Positions 1-8,048 of a stretch of 64,000 nt of DNA are shown in pieces. The translations under genes and the position numbers were made by a program. Positions within the stretch are counted from its first letter, which is position 1. Each line of letters starts with the position of its first letter. Under the pieces are notes generated by a model. That model searched no databases, had not been told where the DNA came from, and saw nothing but the letters and a program-made list of their open reading frames with translations. Origin of the DNA: Calothrix sp. NIES-4101 (GTDB lineage: Bacteria > Cyanobacteriota > Cyanobacteriia > Cyanobacteriales > Nostocaceae); the NCBI GenBank assembly GCA_004296455.1, contig AP018280.1:4588001-4652000 (forward strand), in the 5' to 3' direction.

Positions 1-1
1 T

Positions 2-940
2 GAAGGCTGGGGGGAAGCGTCACCATTTAGTGCTGGAGGAAATCCACTGACAACGGAGATGATTAAAAGCTCAATAGAGAAAATTACTCCTACCTTAGAA
101 AAGTTTCATCCGCATCAACAGCAAGAAATAGAACACACTTTAATCAAAGCAAATCTCCCATCCTCAGCCCGCGCTGCAATTGATATTGCCTTACATGATT
201 GGTTGGGAAAACGAGTTGGTTTACCCCTATGGCAAATTTGGGGATTAGATAAACATGCGATCGCACCAACTTCTGTCACAATTGGAATTAATACACCGGA
301 GGCAGCCAAGGAACGTGCCAAAAAATGGTTGGAATATGCTGATATTAAAGTTTTCAAGGTGAAACTCGGAAGTCCAGATGGTATTGAAGCTGACAAGAAA
401 ATGTTTTTAGCGGTGTTGGAAGCCGCATCAGCCCAGGAAGTGTTTGTTGATGCCAATGGGGGTTGGAGTCTCGCGGATGCGGTAAAGATGGGTAATTGGC
501 TGGCGGGAATGGGGATTAAATATATTGAACAACCGCTAGCAAAGGGGCACGAAATTGAACTGAGGGAATTAAAACAACATCAGCCCTTACCAATATTTGT
601 TGATGAAAGCTGCTTTACCAGTATTGATATTCCCCAACTGGCAACTGCTGTAGATGGTGTTAATATCAAGCTGATGAAATCTGGTGGTTTAACCGAAGCA
701 ATGCGGATGATACATACAGCCCGTGCATGTGGTTTGCAGGTAATGTTTGGTTGCTATTCTGATAGTGCATTAACAAATACAGCTGCGGTACAACTTTCTC
801 CACTGGCAGACTATTTAGATTTAGATAGTCATCTTAATCTAGTTAATGACCCCTTTTGTGGTGCTATTCTGCACGAGGGATGTTTGTTTCCAAATGACTT
901 ACCAGGCTTGGGGGTAGAATATCGTGCGGCTAGCGCTTAA
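2..940 (+). CDS. Dipeptide epimerase-like enolase-superfamily enzyme (5' end outside window)
   Basis: The frame is open from base 2, so the N-terminus lies upstream of the window; the ATG at 59 is internal, because the codons before it read GWGEASP, a typical end of the enolase-superfamily capping domain. The barrel domain keeps the expected acid/base and metal residues. Counting from the ATG at 59 these are KVK (Lys100/Lys102), VDANGGW (Asp131), IEQP (Glu157), VDES (Asp182) and NIKLMKSGG (Lys204). This is the pattern of L-Ala-D/L-Glu epimerases and related N-acyl amino acid racemases. The stop overlaps the start of the next gene, a DUF1611 protein, so the two are probably translationally coupled. 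In some proteobacteria the same pair (DgcA/DgcN) racemises and acetylates D-glutamate. That substrate is an inference here; murein peptide epimerisation is the alternative. Confidence 0.88.
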   Translation, partial: EGWGEASPFSAGGNPLTTEMIKSSIEKITPTLEKFHPHQQQEIEHTLIKANLPSSARAAIDIALHDWLGKRVGLPLWQIWGLDKHAIAPTSVTIGINTPEAAKERAKKWLEYADIKVFKVKLGSPDGIEADKKMFLAVLEAASAQEVFVDANGGWSLADAVKMGNWLAGMGIKYIEQPLAKGHEIELRELKQHQPLPIFVDESCFTSIDIPQLATAVDGVNIKLMKSGGLTEAMRMIHTARACGLQVMFGCYSDSALTNTAAVQLSPLADYLDLDSHLNLVNDPFCGAILHEGCLFPNDLPGLGVEYRAASA

Positions 941-1967
941 TCAAAGGATTGTCATTCTGTTACATGGGGGTATTCAAGGCACAGTTGGAAAAACTGGCTT
1001 ATCCCTGTTGCGTTATAGTGAAGCCCCAATTGTGGCAGTGATTGATAAAGAATGCCCCGGAAAATCTCTAACTGAGTTGACAGGAATTCAGAGGGATGTG
1101 CCAATTGTGGCATCGTTTATGGAGGCGATGAAGTTCAAACCCCAAGTATTGGTAATTGGGATTGCTCCCAATGGTGGCTCTTTACCAGATGATTATTGGC
1201 ATGAACTTAAGGATGCCCTCAAGGCGGGAATGTCAATTGTGAACGGTTTGCATACACCTTTGGCAAATATACCAGAATTGCGATCGCTCCTTGTCAAACC
1301 AGAACAGGTAATTTGGGATGTGCGTAAGGAGCCACCAAATTTAGGTGTTGCTAAAGCATTGGCACGTAATCTGGGCTGTCGTCGTGTGTTGACGGTGGGT
1401 ACGGATATGGCAGTAGGGAAAATGTCTACGAGTTTAGAATTACATCATGCGTCAAAATTACGGGGATGGCGTTCTAAATTTTTGGCGACAGGACAAACTG
1501 GTTTAATGTTAGAGGGCGATGGCGTGCCCTTAGATGCTATCCGTGTAGATTATGCAGCAGGTGCAGTCGAAGCAATGATGCTGCGGTATGGCAAGAATTA
1601 CGATATTTTGCATATTGAGGGACAGGGTTCGTTATTGCATCCAGCATCGACGGCAACGTTACCATTAATACGGGGTTCGCAGCCGACACAGATGATTTTG
1701 GTGCATCGAGCAGGGCAAACTGAGGTAATGGAAGGTGTACCGATACCTGCACTCAGTGAAGTTATTAAGATGTATGAGATGGTAGCCTCAGGGGCGGGGG
1801 CATTTGCAAATGTACCGATTGCTGCTGTTGCTTTGAATACAGGACATTTGGATGAAGTGACGGCAAAGGAGGAAATTCTCAAAGTGGAGGATGAGACAGG
1901 TTTACCTTGTACGGATGTAATTCGATTTGGCGCAAATAAGTTATTGGATGCGGTGATGCAAAATTAA
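924..1967 (+). CDS. DUF1611 family P-loop protein (DgcN-like)
   Basis: 347 residues from a GTG start that overlaps the end of the epimerase gene by 17 bases. Residues 1-130 look like a Rossmann-type N-terminal domain (VILLHGG, VLVIGIAPNGG). A Walker A-like loop GTDMAVGKMST lies at about 159-169, followed by a P-loop NTPase-like C-terminal domain (HIEGQGSLLHP, ILVHRAGQTE). This is the standard layout of DUF1611. Family members paired with an enolase-superfamily epimerase include DgcN, reported to N-acetylate D-glutamate before racemisation by DgcA. The overlap and shared strand support a two-gene operon. Whether this cyanobacterial protein uses D-Glu cannot be read from the sequence. Confidence 0.85.
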   Translation: MRLALNQRIVILLHGGIQGTVGKTGLSLLRYSEAPIVAVIDKECPGKSLTELTGIQRDVPIVASFMEAMKFKPQVLVIGIAPNGGSLPDDYWHELKDALKAGMSIVNGLHTPLANIPELRSLLVKPEQVIWDVRKEPPNLGVAKALARNLGCRRVLTVGTDMAVGKMSTSLELHHASKLRGWRSKFLATGQTGLMLEGDGVPLDAIRVDYAAGAVEAMMLRYGKNYDILHIEGQGSLLHPASTATLPLIRGSQPTQMILVHRAGQTEVMEGVPIPALSEVIKMYEMVASGAGAFANVPIAAVALNTGHLDEVTAKEEILKVEDETGLPCTDVIRFGANKLLDAVMQN

Positions 1968-2118
1968 GGGGTTCTTGATTGTCTTGAACCTAACATCAGG
2001 ATATTCCTAATATAGAGGATGTTGAGATCATCTTTGGGTTTGGCGCACCCATATATTAATCGTTATCGATGTGAATATTTATCATGCGCCTGTACCCAAT
2101 CGACAAAATCTTCTATAG

Positions 2119-4227
2119 TTACGCCTCCTCAGTGCGATCGCATCCTTGTATAGTAGAAACAGTATGGAGAAGCTTTCCTGGTTTGATTTGCTGTTTTGAG
2201 GGAGGTTTACCTGTATTAATGGCATAATTAATCGCTAAAAGTCGCAACCAGAAGCCAGGATAACGAGATTCTAACCAAGTTTGATTTTGCTTGAGGAAAC
2301 CAGGAAACCAAAAACCAAGTAAAGCGCAAACGATCGCATGACGGGTAAAATTGACATAATTACCCAACCAGCGAAATAAGTCTTTTGCTCCCGCCAGTTC
2401 CCAAATCCACAGTAATAACAGGGGATTTTTCTTGGCAGCCTTTAATGCCAAACTATTAAATGTGAGCCAGTCAAATCTATCCTTAATAAAATTCTCCGCC
2501 ACTTCCGGGGATGAATCTGCCAACAAACCAAAGAAATTATTCAACATCGAGTTAATCCGTTGCGGGGGTAAAAATTTCCCCGTCGGCACCATCATCCCCT
2601 TAGAAAACATCCAGGTGACAGCAATATTACTTTGGAAAGCACGAATTTTATTTAAATGTTGGAAACTGAGTAAATCATGTTTCAAAGCCACATCCAGTAA
2701 CTTCGTCAAACGTTCCAAATTGCGAACCAAGGAACCAAACCCAGTAAACACCAGGGGAGACTGTAACGAAGCAGCATCACCGATCGCCATTATTCTATCA
2801 AAAGCCACAGTGCGATCGCGAGCATTGGTACTAAAATGTCCAGGAATATAACCAAATGTCGGTTTCTTCCACTCCAACTTGTCCATGTCACAGCGTCGAT
2901 ATTCCGGCAAAATCGTGAAAAAGTCCTCATACATCTCCAATAATGAACCAGGATTTTCAGCGTTGACTTGGTGATAGTGGAATAAATAAATCGTCAATTC
3001 ATCGCCAGCCGCCGGAAATAACTCCCAAATTAACTGTCTTCCCCGCGAAATATCTCCGTGACTATACAACACATCCCCATAAGTCGAATCCCAAACCCCC
3101 GGTTCAAAACCCGATACTACCGCACCCACAGTTGGACAAACACTATCAAAGGCACGTTGCCCATTCAATTGCCAAGCGATTGGTGAAGCTGTCCCCATCG
3201 CATCGATGAGTAACCTACCACTTACTTGTTTTTCTACACCACTTGTTAAATCTTTAACAGTGATAACAACTTGAAAATTATCTATATCCGCACGTATAAA
3301 TTCAGTCTCACCCCAAATTTCACCGCCTGCTGCTTGCAACTTCTCACCGCACATTTGCAGCCATTTATCTGATTCCAAAGCAATATTTAATACAGTTGGG
3401 GTATGTAATATCGGCGCTTTTAAATGTGGCGGATTATTGGCATCAAAAAACTTATTAAATCCATCTTCATATTCCCGGGCAATAATTAACTCCACTTCAC
3501 TCGGAGTCAGTAAACCCAAATTAATTAAACTTTGAATTTCATCCCGCGAAATATTCCACTCCCGATTCATCCTTCCAAATGGCAACCTTTCCACCAGCAA
3601 AACTTTATAACCCAACCTTGCCATCACCGCCGCATGGATAACACCCAAAGCACCACCGATGTAAATGAGATCAAATTGGGGAGTTCGGGAAGAAGGATTT
3701 TCTCTATTTTCTTCGCCCCGAAAAATCACCTGCTTTGGTTGCTGGGGATTCTGCACACCTTCACGCCAACGCTGTTCCCACCAATAAGCACGTTTCAAAT
3801 CATATTCACCATTAGGCATCTTCTGGAAATACTTAACAGTCAGGGGATAACGCGGTGCTAAAGCCTCAAAAATCGATTGTTGCGATAAGTCGATTTTTGG
3901 AGGTTCCGGGTATTCATGGGGAAAGCGATCGCGAATATTTTTTGTTATTTTCTTGACAAATGTCCCTTCATATGAACTATAATTCTCACCCCAGCGAAAA
4001 ACCTTGAGGTAAGTAGTTCGCTGTACCGACCAGACAAAAACTGACAGTTCATTCGGTAATTTATCCGAAATACCTGAATTTACGGTTGTAGAATCAGCCA
4101 TTCTCAGGCGAAAACCGTCATAAGTCACGATTTTTTGACCAAATCCCACCTCAAATTCCCTTTGCAGCCAAGTTAAAACCTTTGCCGTATCGGGAGTCGG
4201 GATTTCTAGATAAAGTAGTTCTCTCAT
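2119..4227 (-). CDS. cruA: CruA/CruP-type lycopene cyclase family flavoprotein
   Basis: 702 residues. The N-terminal ~190 residues have no motif I recognise. Then comes a dinucleotide-binding beta-alpha-beta unit (IYIGGALGVIHAAVMARLG, then VLLVER) and the REWNISRDE motif characteristic of CruA/CruP proteins, LLIDAMGTASPI, and a second flavin-contact region AIGDAASLQSPLVFTGFGS. CruA proteins cyclise lycopene to carotenes in cyanobacteria that lack CrtL; CruP is the paralogue with a less clear role. The long N-terminal extension favours CruA over the shorter CruP, but the choice is inference. The gene is monocistronic and divergent from the small gene at 4386. It lies 2.3 kb from the ocp-frp pair, so carotenoid-related genes are close together here. 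Confidence 0.75.
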   Translation of the reverse strand: MRELLYLEIPTPDTAKVLTWLQREFEVGFGQKIVTYDGFRLRMADSTTVNSGISDKLPNELSVFVWSVQRTTYLKVFRWGENYSSYEGTFVKKITKNIRDRFPHEYPEPPKIDLSQQSIFEALAPRYPLTVKYFQKMPNGEYDLKRAYWWEQRWREGVQNPQQPKQVIFRGEENRENPSSRTPQFDLIYIGGALGVIHAAVMARLGYKVLLVERLPFGRMNREWNISRDEIQSLINLGLLTPSEVELIIAREYEDGFNKFFDANNPPHLKAPILHTPTVLNIALESDKWLQMCGEKLQAAGGEIWGETEFIRADIDNFQVVITVKDLTSGVEKQVSGRLLIDAMGTASPIAWQLNGQRAFDSVCPTVGAVVSGFEPGVWDSTYGDVLYSHGDISRGRQLIWELFPAAGDELTIYLFHYHQVNAENPGSLLEMYEDFFTILPEYRRCDMDKLEWKKPTFGYIPGHFSTNARDRTVAFDRIMAIGDAASLQSPLVFTGFGSLVRNLERLTKLLDVALKHDLLSFQHLNKIRAFQSNIAVTWMFSKGMMVPTGKFLPPQRINSMLNNFFGLLADSSPEVAENFIKDRFDWLTFNSLALKAAKKNPLLLLWIWELAGAKDLFRWLGNYVNFTRHAIVCALLGFWFPGFLKQNQTWLESRYPGFWLRLLAINYAINTGKPPSKQQIKPGKLLHTVSTIQGCDRTEEA

Positions 4228-4385
4228 TTTTTTGGCAAACTCCGATAAATCTACTCATTAAGACAGATTTAATAACTCTGTAAATTGCGGTAAACTCCGC
4301 GCTATCAGCTAGATGAAAATCCAGTAAAGAAATCTTAAGAATTTAACAAATATACCTTTCATTCGTTCGCTTATAACCTCACACC

Positions 4386-4619
4386 ATGAATTATCCCATT
4401 CCCGACAACCCCGAAGACATTTTTGAGATGCGCCAACAGCCCGTTGACGAAGAATTAGTTGCAGCTGCCATTGCAGGTGTAATTAGAATCGTCCGCGCCC
4501 AAGGACAATCCCTGGAAGAACTAACAGCCCAAGTACTTGCAGACGATACATTACTCGACAAACAACAACGTCGTTGGCTGAGTCAAGTAGTCTCCCAAGC
4601 CTGGGATAGCATCGCCTAA
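4386..4619 (+). CDS. Small conserved-looking acidic protein, function unknown
   Basis: 77 residues, strongly acidic in its first half (IPDNPEDIFEMRQQPVDEE), then a predicted helical segment (LVAAAIAGVIRIVRAQGQ) and a second helical part ending in SQVVSQAWDSIA. No signal peptide or membrane segment is seen, so it is probably cytosolic. The coding frame is compact, has an ATG start and sits in a divergent arrangement with the CruA-like gene. I know similar short proteins from cyanobacterial genomes but no function for them. Confidence 0.65.
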   Translation: MNYPIPDNPEDIFEMRQQPVDEELVAAAIAGVIRIVRAQGQSLEELTAQVLADDTLLDKQQRRWLSQVVSQAWDSIA

Positions 4620-5012
4620 TCTTAAGCAGCTACCAAAATGGTATCGGCTATGGGCGAACAATTTCCCCAGTTTTTAGTTCGGCAAATTTTAATAAATCAA
4701 GTCAAATCCAAAACATCTATTTCTCATTTTTCAGCAAAATTACCTTTTCCTGATTGCATTTTTCAAATTCTGGTTTGTATGTGTGGTGTGAGAATATTTA
4801 TTGTTTGCCTTTGCAATCAGGATTAGCAAGTTAATATTATGTCCGCCTAAATACCTACAATAAAACTGACGTGGAGATGGGGAGATAGAGGGAAGCGGCG
4901 AAAAACTAATAATAACTGACTTACCGGACTCAATATTAATAAGCTGCGATGCAACTAAAATACCCCCGACTTTTGAGAAAACCGAGGATATCAAAACACT
5001 CTCAAAGCACAG
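4620..5012. other. Intergenic region, no supported gene
   Basis: 393 bases between the small acidic-protein gene and the end of the HlyD-type gene. The short open frames on both strands have AT-biased, low-complexity translations and no start signal I would trust. I see no RNA gene or clear terminator. Confidence 0.5.
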
Positions 5013-6107
5013 TTATTTAGTGTTAATGATTACATTTGCCGACATTCCCGGAGCAATTCGCGATTCAAAACCCTTAATGCTATCAGGCTCAAATACTATC
5101 TTGACTGGAATCCGACGAACAGCATTGGTATTTAATTGGTTCGGGTTATTAGTGTAATTACTAGCTGAGTAAGTGTTACTGGGAGAAGGAACAGCAACAC
5201 TATTAACTGGACTGGGGGATACTCTTTCGATTTTTCCCACAAATTTACGACTGGGGAAAGCAGCGATTTTAATTTCGGCTGTTTGTCCTGGCTGTAATTT
5301 TTCTAACTGGTTTTCTTGGAAGTTGGCCACAACCCAAGGGTTTGGCTGGACGACTTCCAGTAGAGTTTGTCCAGGTTGAACTTGTTGCCCGGCACGGACA
5401 TTAATGTTGCCAATTTGACCTGATGTCACAGCATTGATATTTGCGTAGGAAAGTTGAAGTTCCGCTTGTTTCAGTTCAGCTTGTCTTTGTGTAACTGTTG
5501 CCAGGGCTGCTTTATACTGCTGACGATTGACTTCTATTTGTTTGTTGATACTTTGGGTTACTTTCGGCAGCACTAGCTTGGGTTGCTCGCCGGGAACAGG
5601 ACTCAAGGGTTCGGAAATAATCGTCGTCGGCACATTATTAATATTCTCCCGCGCCACTTCTGCTTGTTGTTTCGCAACATCTAATGCCGCTTTTGCTTGA
5701 GCTACAGAAGCTTGAACTTCGCGGGGATCAAGTTTGATGAGAAGCTTACCAGGATTAACTTCTTCGCTGTCTTTAACTGTGACTTCAGTCACAATCCCGG
5801 CAACGCGGGATGTAACAGGATAAGTATCGGCATTGGTGTAAGCAACATCAGTTGTCAGATGATGTTGACTAAATTGTGACCAACGGTAGTAGTAGATGCC
5901 CGATGCGATCGCACCTGCACCTAAAATTACACCAATAACTATTTTGGGCAACATCTGACGCGAACTGGAAGATTTCTGTCTATCTGTTGGTTCGGAAACA
6001 TCAACTGGGTTTGTAACAGTAATATCTCCGCTATTTATTGGAGTATTTTGTGTGTCACTATCTATTACTTGCTGAGTATTTTGAGAAGAATCAGTACTTT
6101 CCATCAT
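5013..6107 (-). CDS. HlyD/EmrA-type periplasmic adaptor of an efflux or secretion pump
   Basis: 364 residues. The Ser/Thr/Asn-rich cytosolic N-terminus (1-50) is followed by one membrane anchor (IVIGVILGAGAIASGIYYY). A barrel/lipoyl half (AYTNADTYPVTSRVAGIVTEV, LLIKLDP) follows, then a coiled-coil hairpin of Ala/Gln-rich helices (about 130-215), then the second lipoyl half (INAVTSGQIGNINVRAGQQV) and a beta-barrel (VVANFQENQLEKLQPG). The order is that of membrane-fusion proteins of the EmrA type, which link an inner-membrane pump to an outer-membrane channel. No transporter partner is adjacent. A Ser/Asn/Pro-rich loop interrupts the barrel near residue 310. It is transcribed away from ocp. Confidence 0.88.
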   Translation of the reverse strand: MMESTDSSQNTQQVIDSDTQNTPINSGDITVTNPVDVSEPTDRQKSSSSRQMLPKIVIGVILGAGAIASGIYYYRWSQFSQHHLTTDVAYTNADTYPVTSRVAGIVTEVTVKDSEEVNPGKLLIKLDPREVQASVAQAKAALDVAKQQAEVARENINNVPTTIISEPLSPVPGEQPKLVLPKVTQSINKQIEVNRQQYKAALATVTQRQAELKQAELQLSYANINAVTSGQIGNINVRAGQQVQPGQTLLEVVQPNPWVVANFQENQLEKLQPGQTAEIKIAAFPSRKFVGKIERVSPSPVNSVAVPSPSNTYSASNYTNNPNQLNTNAVRRIPVKIVFEPDSIKGFESRIAPGMSANVIINTK

Positions 6108-6491
6108 CGACCTGCGGCTAAATTTTGTATGGTTATAGATTCAGTTAGTTAACAGGATAAGATTCCAGCTAGTCAATACTGTAGGTAATTGAATTTTGCT
6201 AAACCTAATACCACTAGATTCAGCCAGTAAATATACCTTTCCGAAACAAATCCCAGTAAATATGCCAAGAATTCTAAATATTACTAAAACATTACTGCTA
6301 AATCAGAGCGATCGTATTTACTTCCTTGCATAAGCAATCAACGTGACAATGATTGTAAATTTTTATGTTTTTTTGTAAATTATTGTGATAGCTTTAAGTA
6401 ACGGGGACTACATTTTCATCCCCAAAAGCTCTTGATTGCAGCTGTTTACGAACGTACGTAAATCCAAATCCATACAAGGTAGAAATCTCCT
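6108..6491 (+). promoter_or_regulatory. Divergent intergenic region with ocp leader and two inverted repeats
   Basis: 384 bases separate the divergent HlyD-type gene and ocp, so both promoters should lie here. Two short dyads are visible: CAATCA/TGATTG with a 9-base loop near 6337-6357, and TTACG/CGTAA at 6446-6461, about 30 bases before the ocp start. Either could be an operator, but no known regulator site is recognised. The base immediately upstream of ocp contains AAGGTAG, a weak ribosome-binding site. Confidence 0.4.
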
Positions 6492-7451
6492 ATGCCATTC
6501 ACCATTGATTCAGCACGTAATATATTTCCCAACACTCTATCTGCGGATGCAGTACCAGCAACCATTGCGAGGTTTACTCAACTCAGTGCAGAAGACCAGT
6601 TAGCATTGATTTGGTTTGCTTACTTGGAAATGGGTAAAACCATTACAATTGCGGCTCCTGGTGCGGCTAATATGCAGTTTGCGGAAGGAACCATGAATGA
6701 AATCAAGCAAATGGGTTTCCGGGAACAGTCACAAGTTATGTGTGATTTGGCAAACCGTGCTGATACACCAGTTTGTCGAACCTACGGTAGTTGGTCTGCA
6801 AATATCAAGTTAGGTTTTTGGTATCAGTTAGGAAAATGGATGGAAGAAGGAATTGTTGCTCCAATTCCCGAAGGTTATCAACTTTCGGCAAATGCAGCAG
6901 CAGTATTACAAGCTATTAGAAATTTGGAATCCGGTCAACAAATTACTGTGTTGCGGAATGCTGTAGTTGACATGGGATTTGACCCCAACAAATTGGGAAA
7001 TGCCGCTCGTGTTGCTGAACCTGTAGTTGTTCCTCAAGAATTATCTCAGCGGACTCAAGTCACTATTGAAGGAATTGATAATGCAACCGTGTTGAACTAT
7101 ATGAACAACATGAATGCCAATGACTTTGATGAACTAATCAAGTTATTTACCCCGGATGGAGCTTTACAACCTCCGTTCCAAAAACCAATTGTTGGTAAAG
7201 ATGCAGTATATCGCTTTTTCCGTGAAGATTGTCAAAATCTGAAGTTACTCCCAGAGCGTGGGGTTGTTGAACCTGCTGAAGATGGTTACACCCAAATCAA
7301 AGTTACCGGTAAAGTACAAACTCCTTGGTTTGGTGCTGCTGTAGGTATGAATATGGCTTGGAGATTCTTATTGAATCCTGAAGGTCAAATTTTCTTTGTC
7401 GCCATTGATTTGTTAGCATCTCCCAAAGAACTACTAAATTTAGTTCGTTAA
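6492..7451 (+). CDS. ocp: Orange carotenoid protein (OCP1-like)
   Basis: 319 residues, the normal full length of OCP. The all-helical N-terminal domain (about 15-165) binds one face of the keto-carotenoid and the phycobilisome; the C-terminal NTF2-like domain (about 195-317) is the light sensor. Residues known to matter are present: the inter-domain Arg in TVLRN (about 155), and the Tyr and Trp that hydrogen-bond the carotenoid, in VLNYM (about 201) and NMAWRF (about 288). The linker and N-terminal extension are intact. On blue-green light the protein converts to the red form and quenches phycobilisome excitation. The gene is followed by a hairpin and then by frp, the partner that resets it, which supports assignment to the FRP-dependent OCP1 group. 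Confidence 0.98.
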   Translation: MPFTIDSARNIFPNTLSADAVPATIARFTQLSAEDQLALIWFAYLEMGKTITIAAPGAANMQFAEGTMNEIKQMGFREQSQVMCDLANRADTPVCRTYGSWSANIKLGFWYQLGKWMEEGIVAPIPEGYQLSANAAAVLQAIRNLESGQQITVLRNAVVDMGFDPNKLGNAARVAEPVVVPQELSQRTQVTIEGIDNATVLNYMNNMNANDFDELIKLFTPDGALQPPFQKPIVGKDAVYRFFREDCQNLKLLPERGVVEPAEDGYTQIKVTGKVQTPWFGAAVGMNMAWRFLLNPEGQIFFVAIDLLASPKELLNLVR

Positions 7452-7487
7452 AAAAGTACTGAAGCACAAATAAAATTTGGATGACTG

Positions 7488-7510
7488 AGCGCTCTTAATC
7501 ATAGAGCGCT
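7488..7510 (+). terminator. Hairpin between ocp and frp (terminator or attenuator)
   Basis: Perfect 8-bp stem AGCGCTCT/AGAGCGCT around a 7-base loop, 37 bases after the ocp stop. It is followed by TTGCTACG rather than a pure T-run, so termination would be partial. Placement suggests it limits read-through from ocp into frp. Confidence 0.6.
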
Positions 7511-7594
7511 TTGCTACGTTGGAATTAACAATACACTCTGGTAAAGTTAATAACCTCAAAGATTTGGATAACCCCATAAATTTTAGATTTGATA

Positions 7595-7921
7595 ATGCAA
7601 GTGACAGATACTCAGTGGTCTCAGACAGAACAGGAGGTGGCTAAAGCAGCCTTCGATAAAGCTTATGAACGGGAAATCAATGCTTTGATTTTAGAAGTTC
7701 GCGAACAAGCAAGTGCGATCGCACATCTCGATCAGATGTGGGGTTTACACGATTTTTTAAGTGCTAGAAGACACGACATTGATGGCAAATATGACTACAG
7801 ATATTCTGTGCTTATCTTTGTTTTTGCCCGTTTAGTTAAAGAGGGTTGGCTCAAACTTGAGGAATTGTCGGGGTTAGACACAGATAAGATCAAAAAGGTG
7901 GCTGCTTTGTCGCGCATGTAA
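7595..7921 (+). CDS. frp: Fluorescence recovery protein
   Basis: 108 residues from the ATG at 7595; a TTG two codons upstream is also in frame but less likely. The sequence is clearly FRP: WSQTEQE near the N-terminus, LDQMWGLHDFLSARRHDIDGKYDYR in the middle, and an all-helical C-terminus. The conserved Trp-x-Leu-x-Asp-Phe-Leu and Arg-His-Asp/Glu-Ile-Asp-Gly-Lys-Tyr residues form the dimer and OCP-contact surface in this family. FRP binds photoactivated OCP and accelerates its return to the orange form, ending non-photochemical quenching. It lies 143 bases downstream of ocp on the same strand, with a hairpin between, so it may be both co-transcribed weakly and expressed from its own promoter. 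Confidence 0.95.
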   Translation: MQVTDTQWSQTEQEVAKAAFDKAYEREINALILEVREQASAIAHLDQMWGLHDFLSARRHDIDGKYDYRYSVLIFVFARLVKEGWLKLEELSGLDTDKIKKVAALSRM

Positions 7922-8048
7922 GTGAGATAGTTTAGTCACCAGTAACCAAGTCCTGCGGAAATGCTACAGGGTAGGTTCTGCCTTTGGTGTAGCCGTAGAA
8001 CTTGGTTCATATAATCGAAACTATTTTTTAAATTTAAACTTTAAACTT

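Noticed and set aside
4638-4994. Short open frames on both strands between the acidic small protein and the HlyD-type gene
   Set aside because: Low-complexity translations, no start signal, mutual overlap and no family resemblance.
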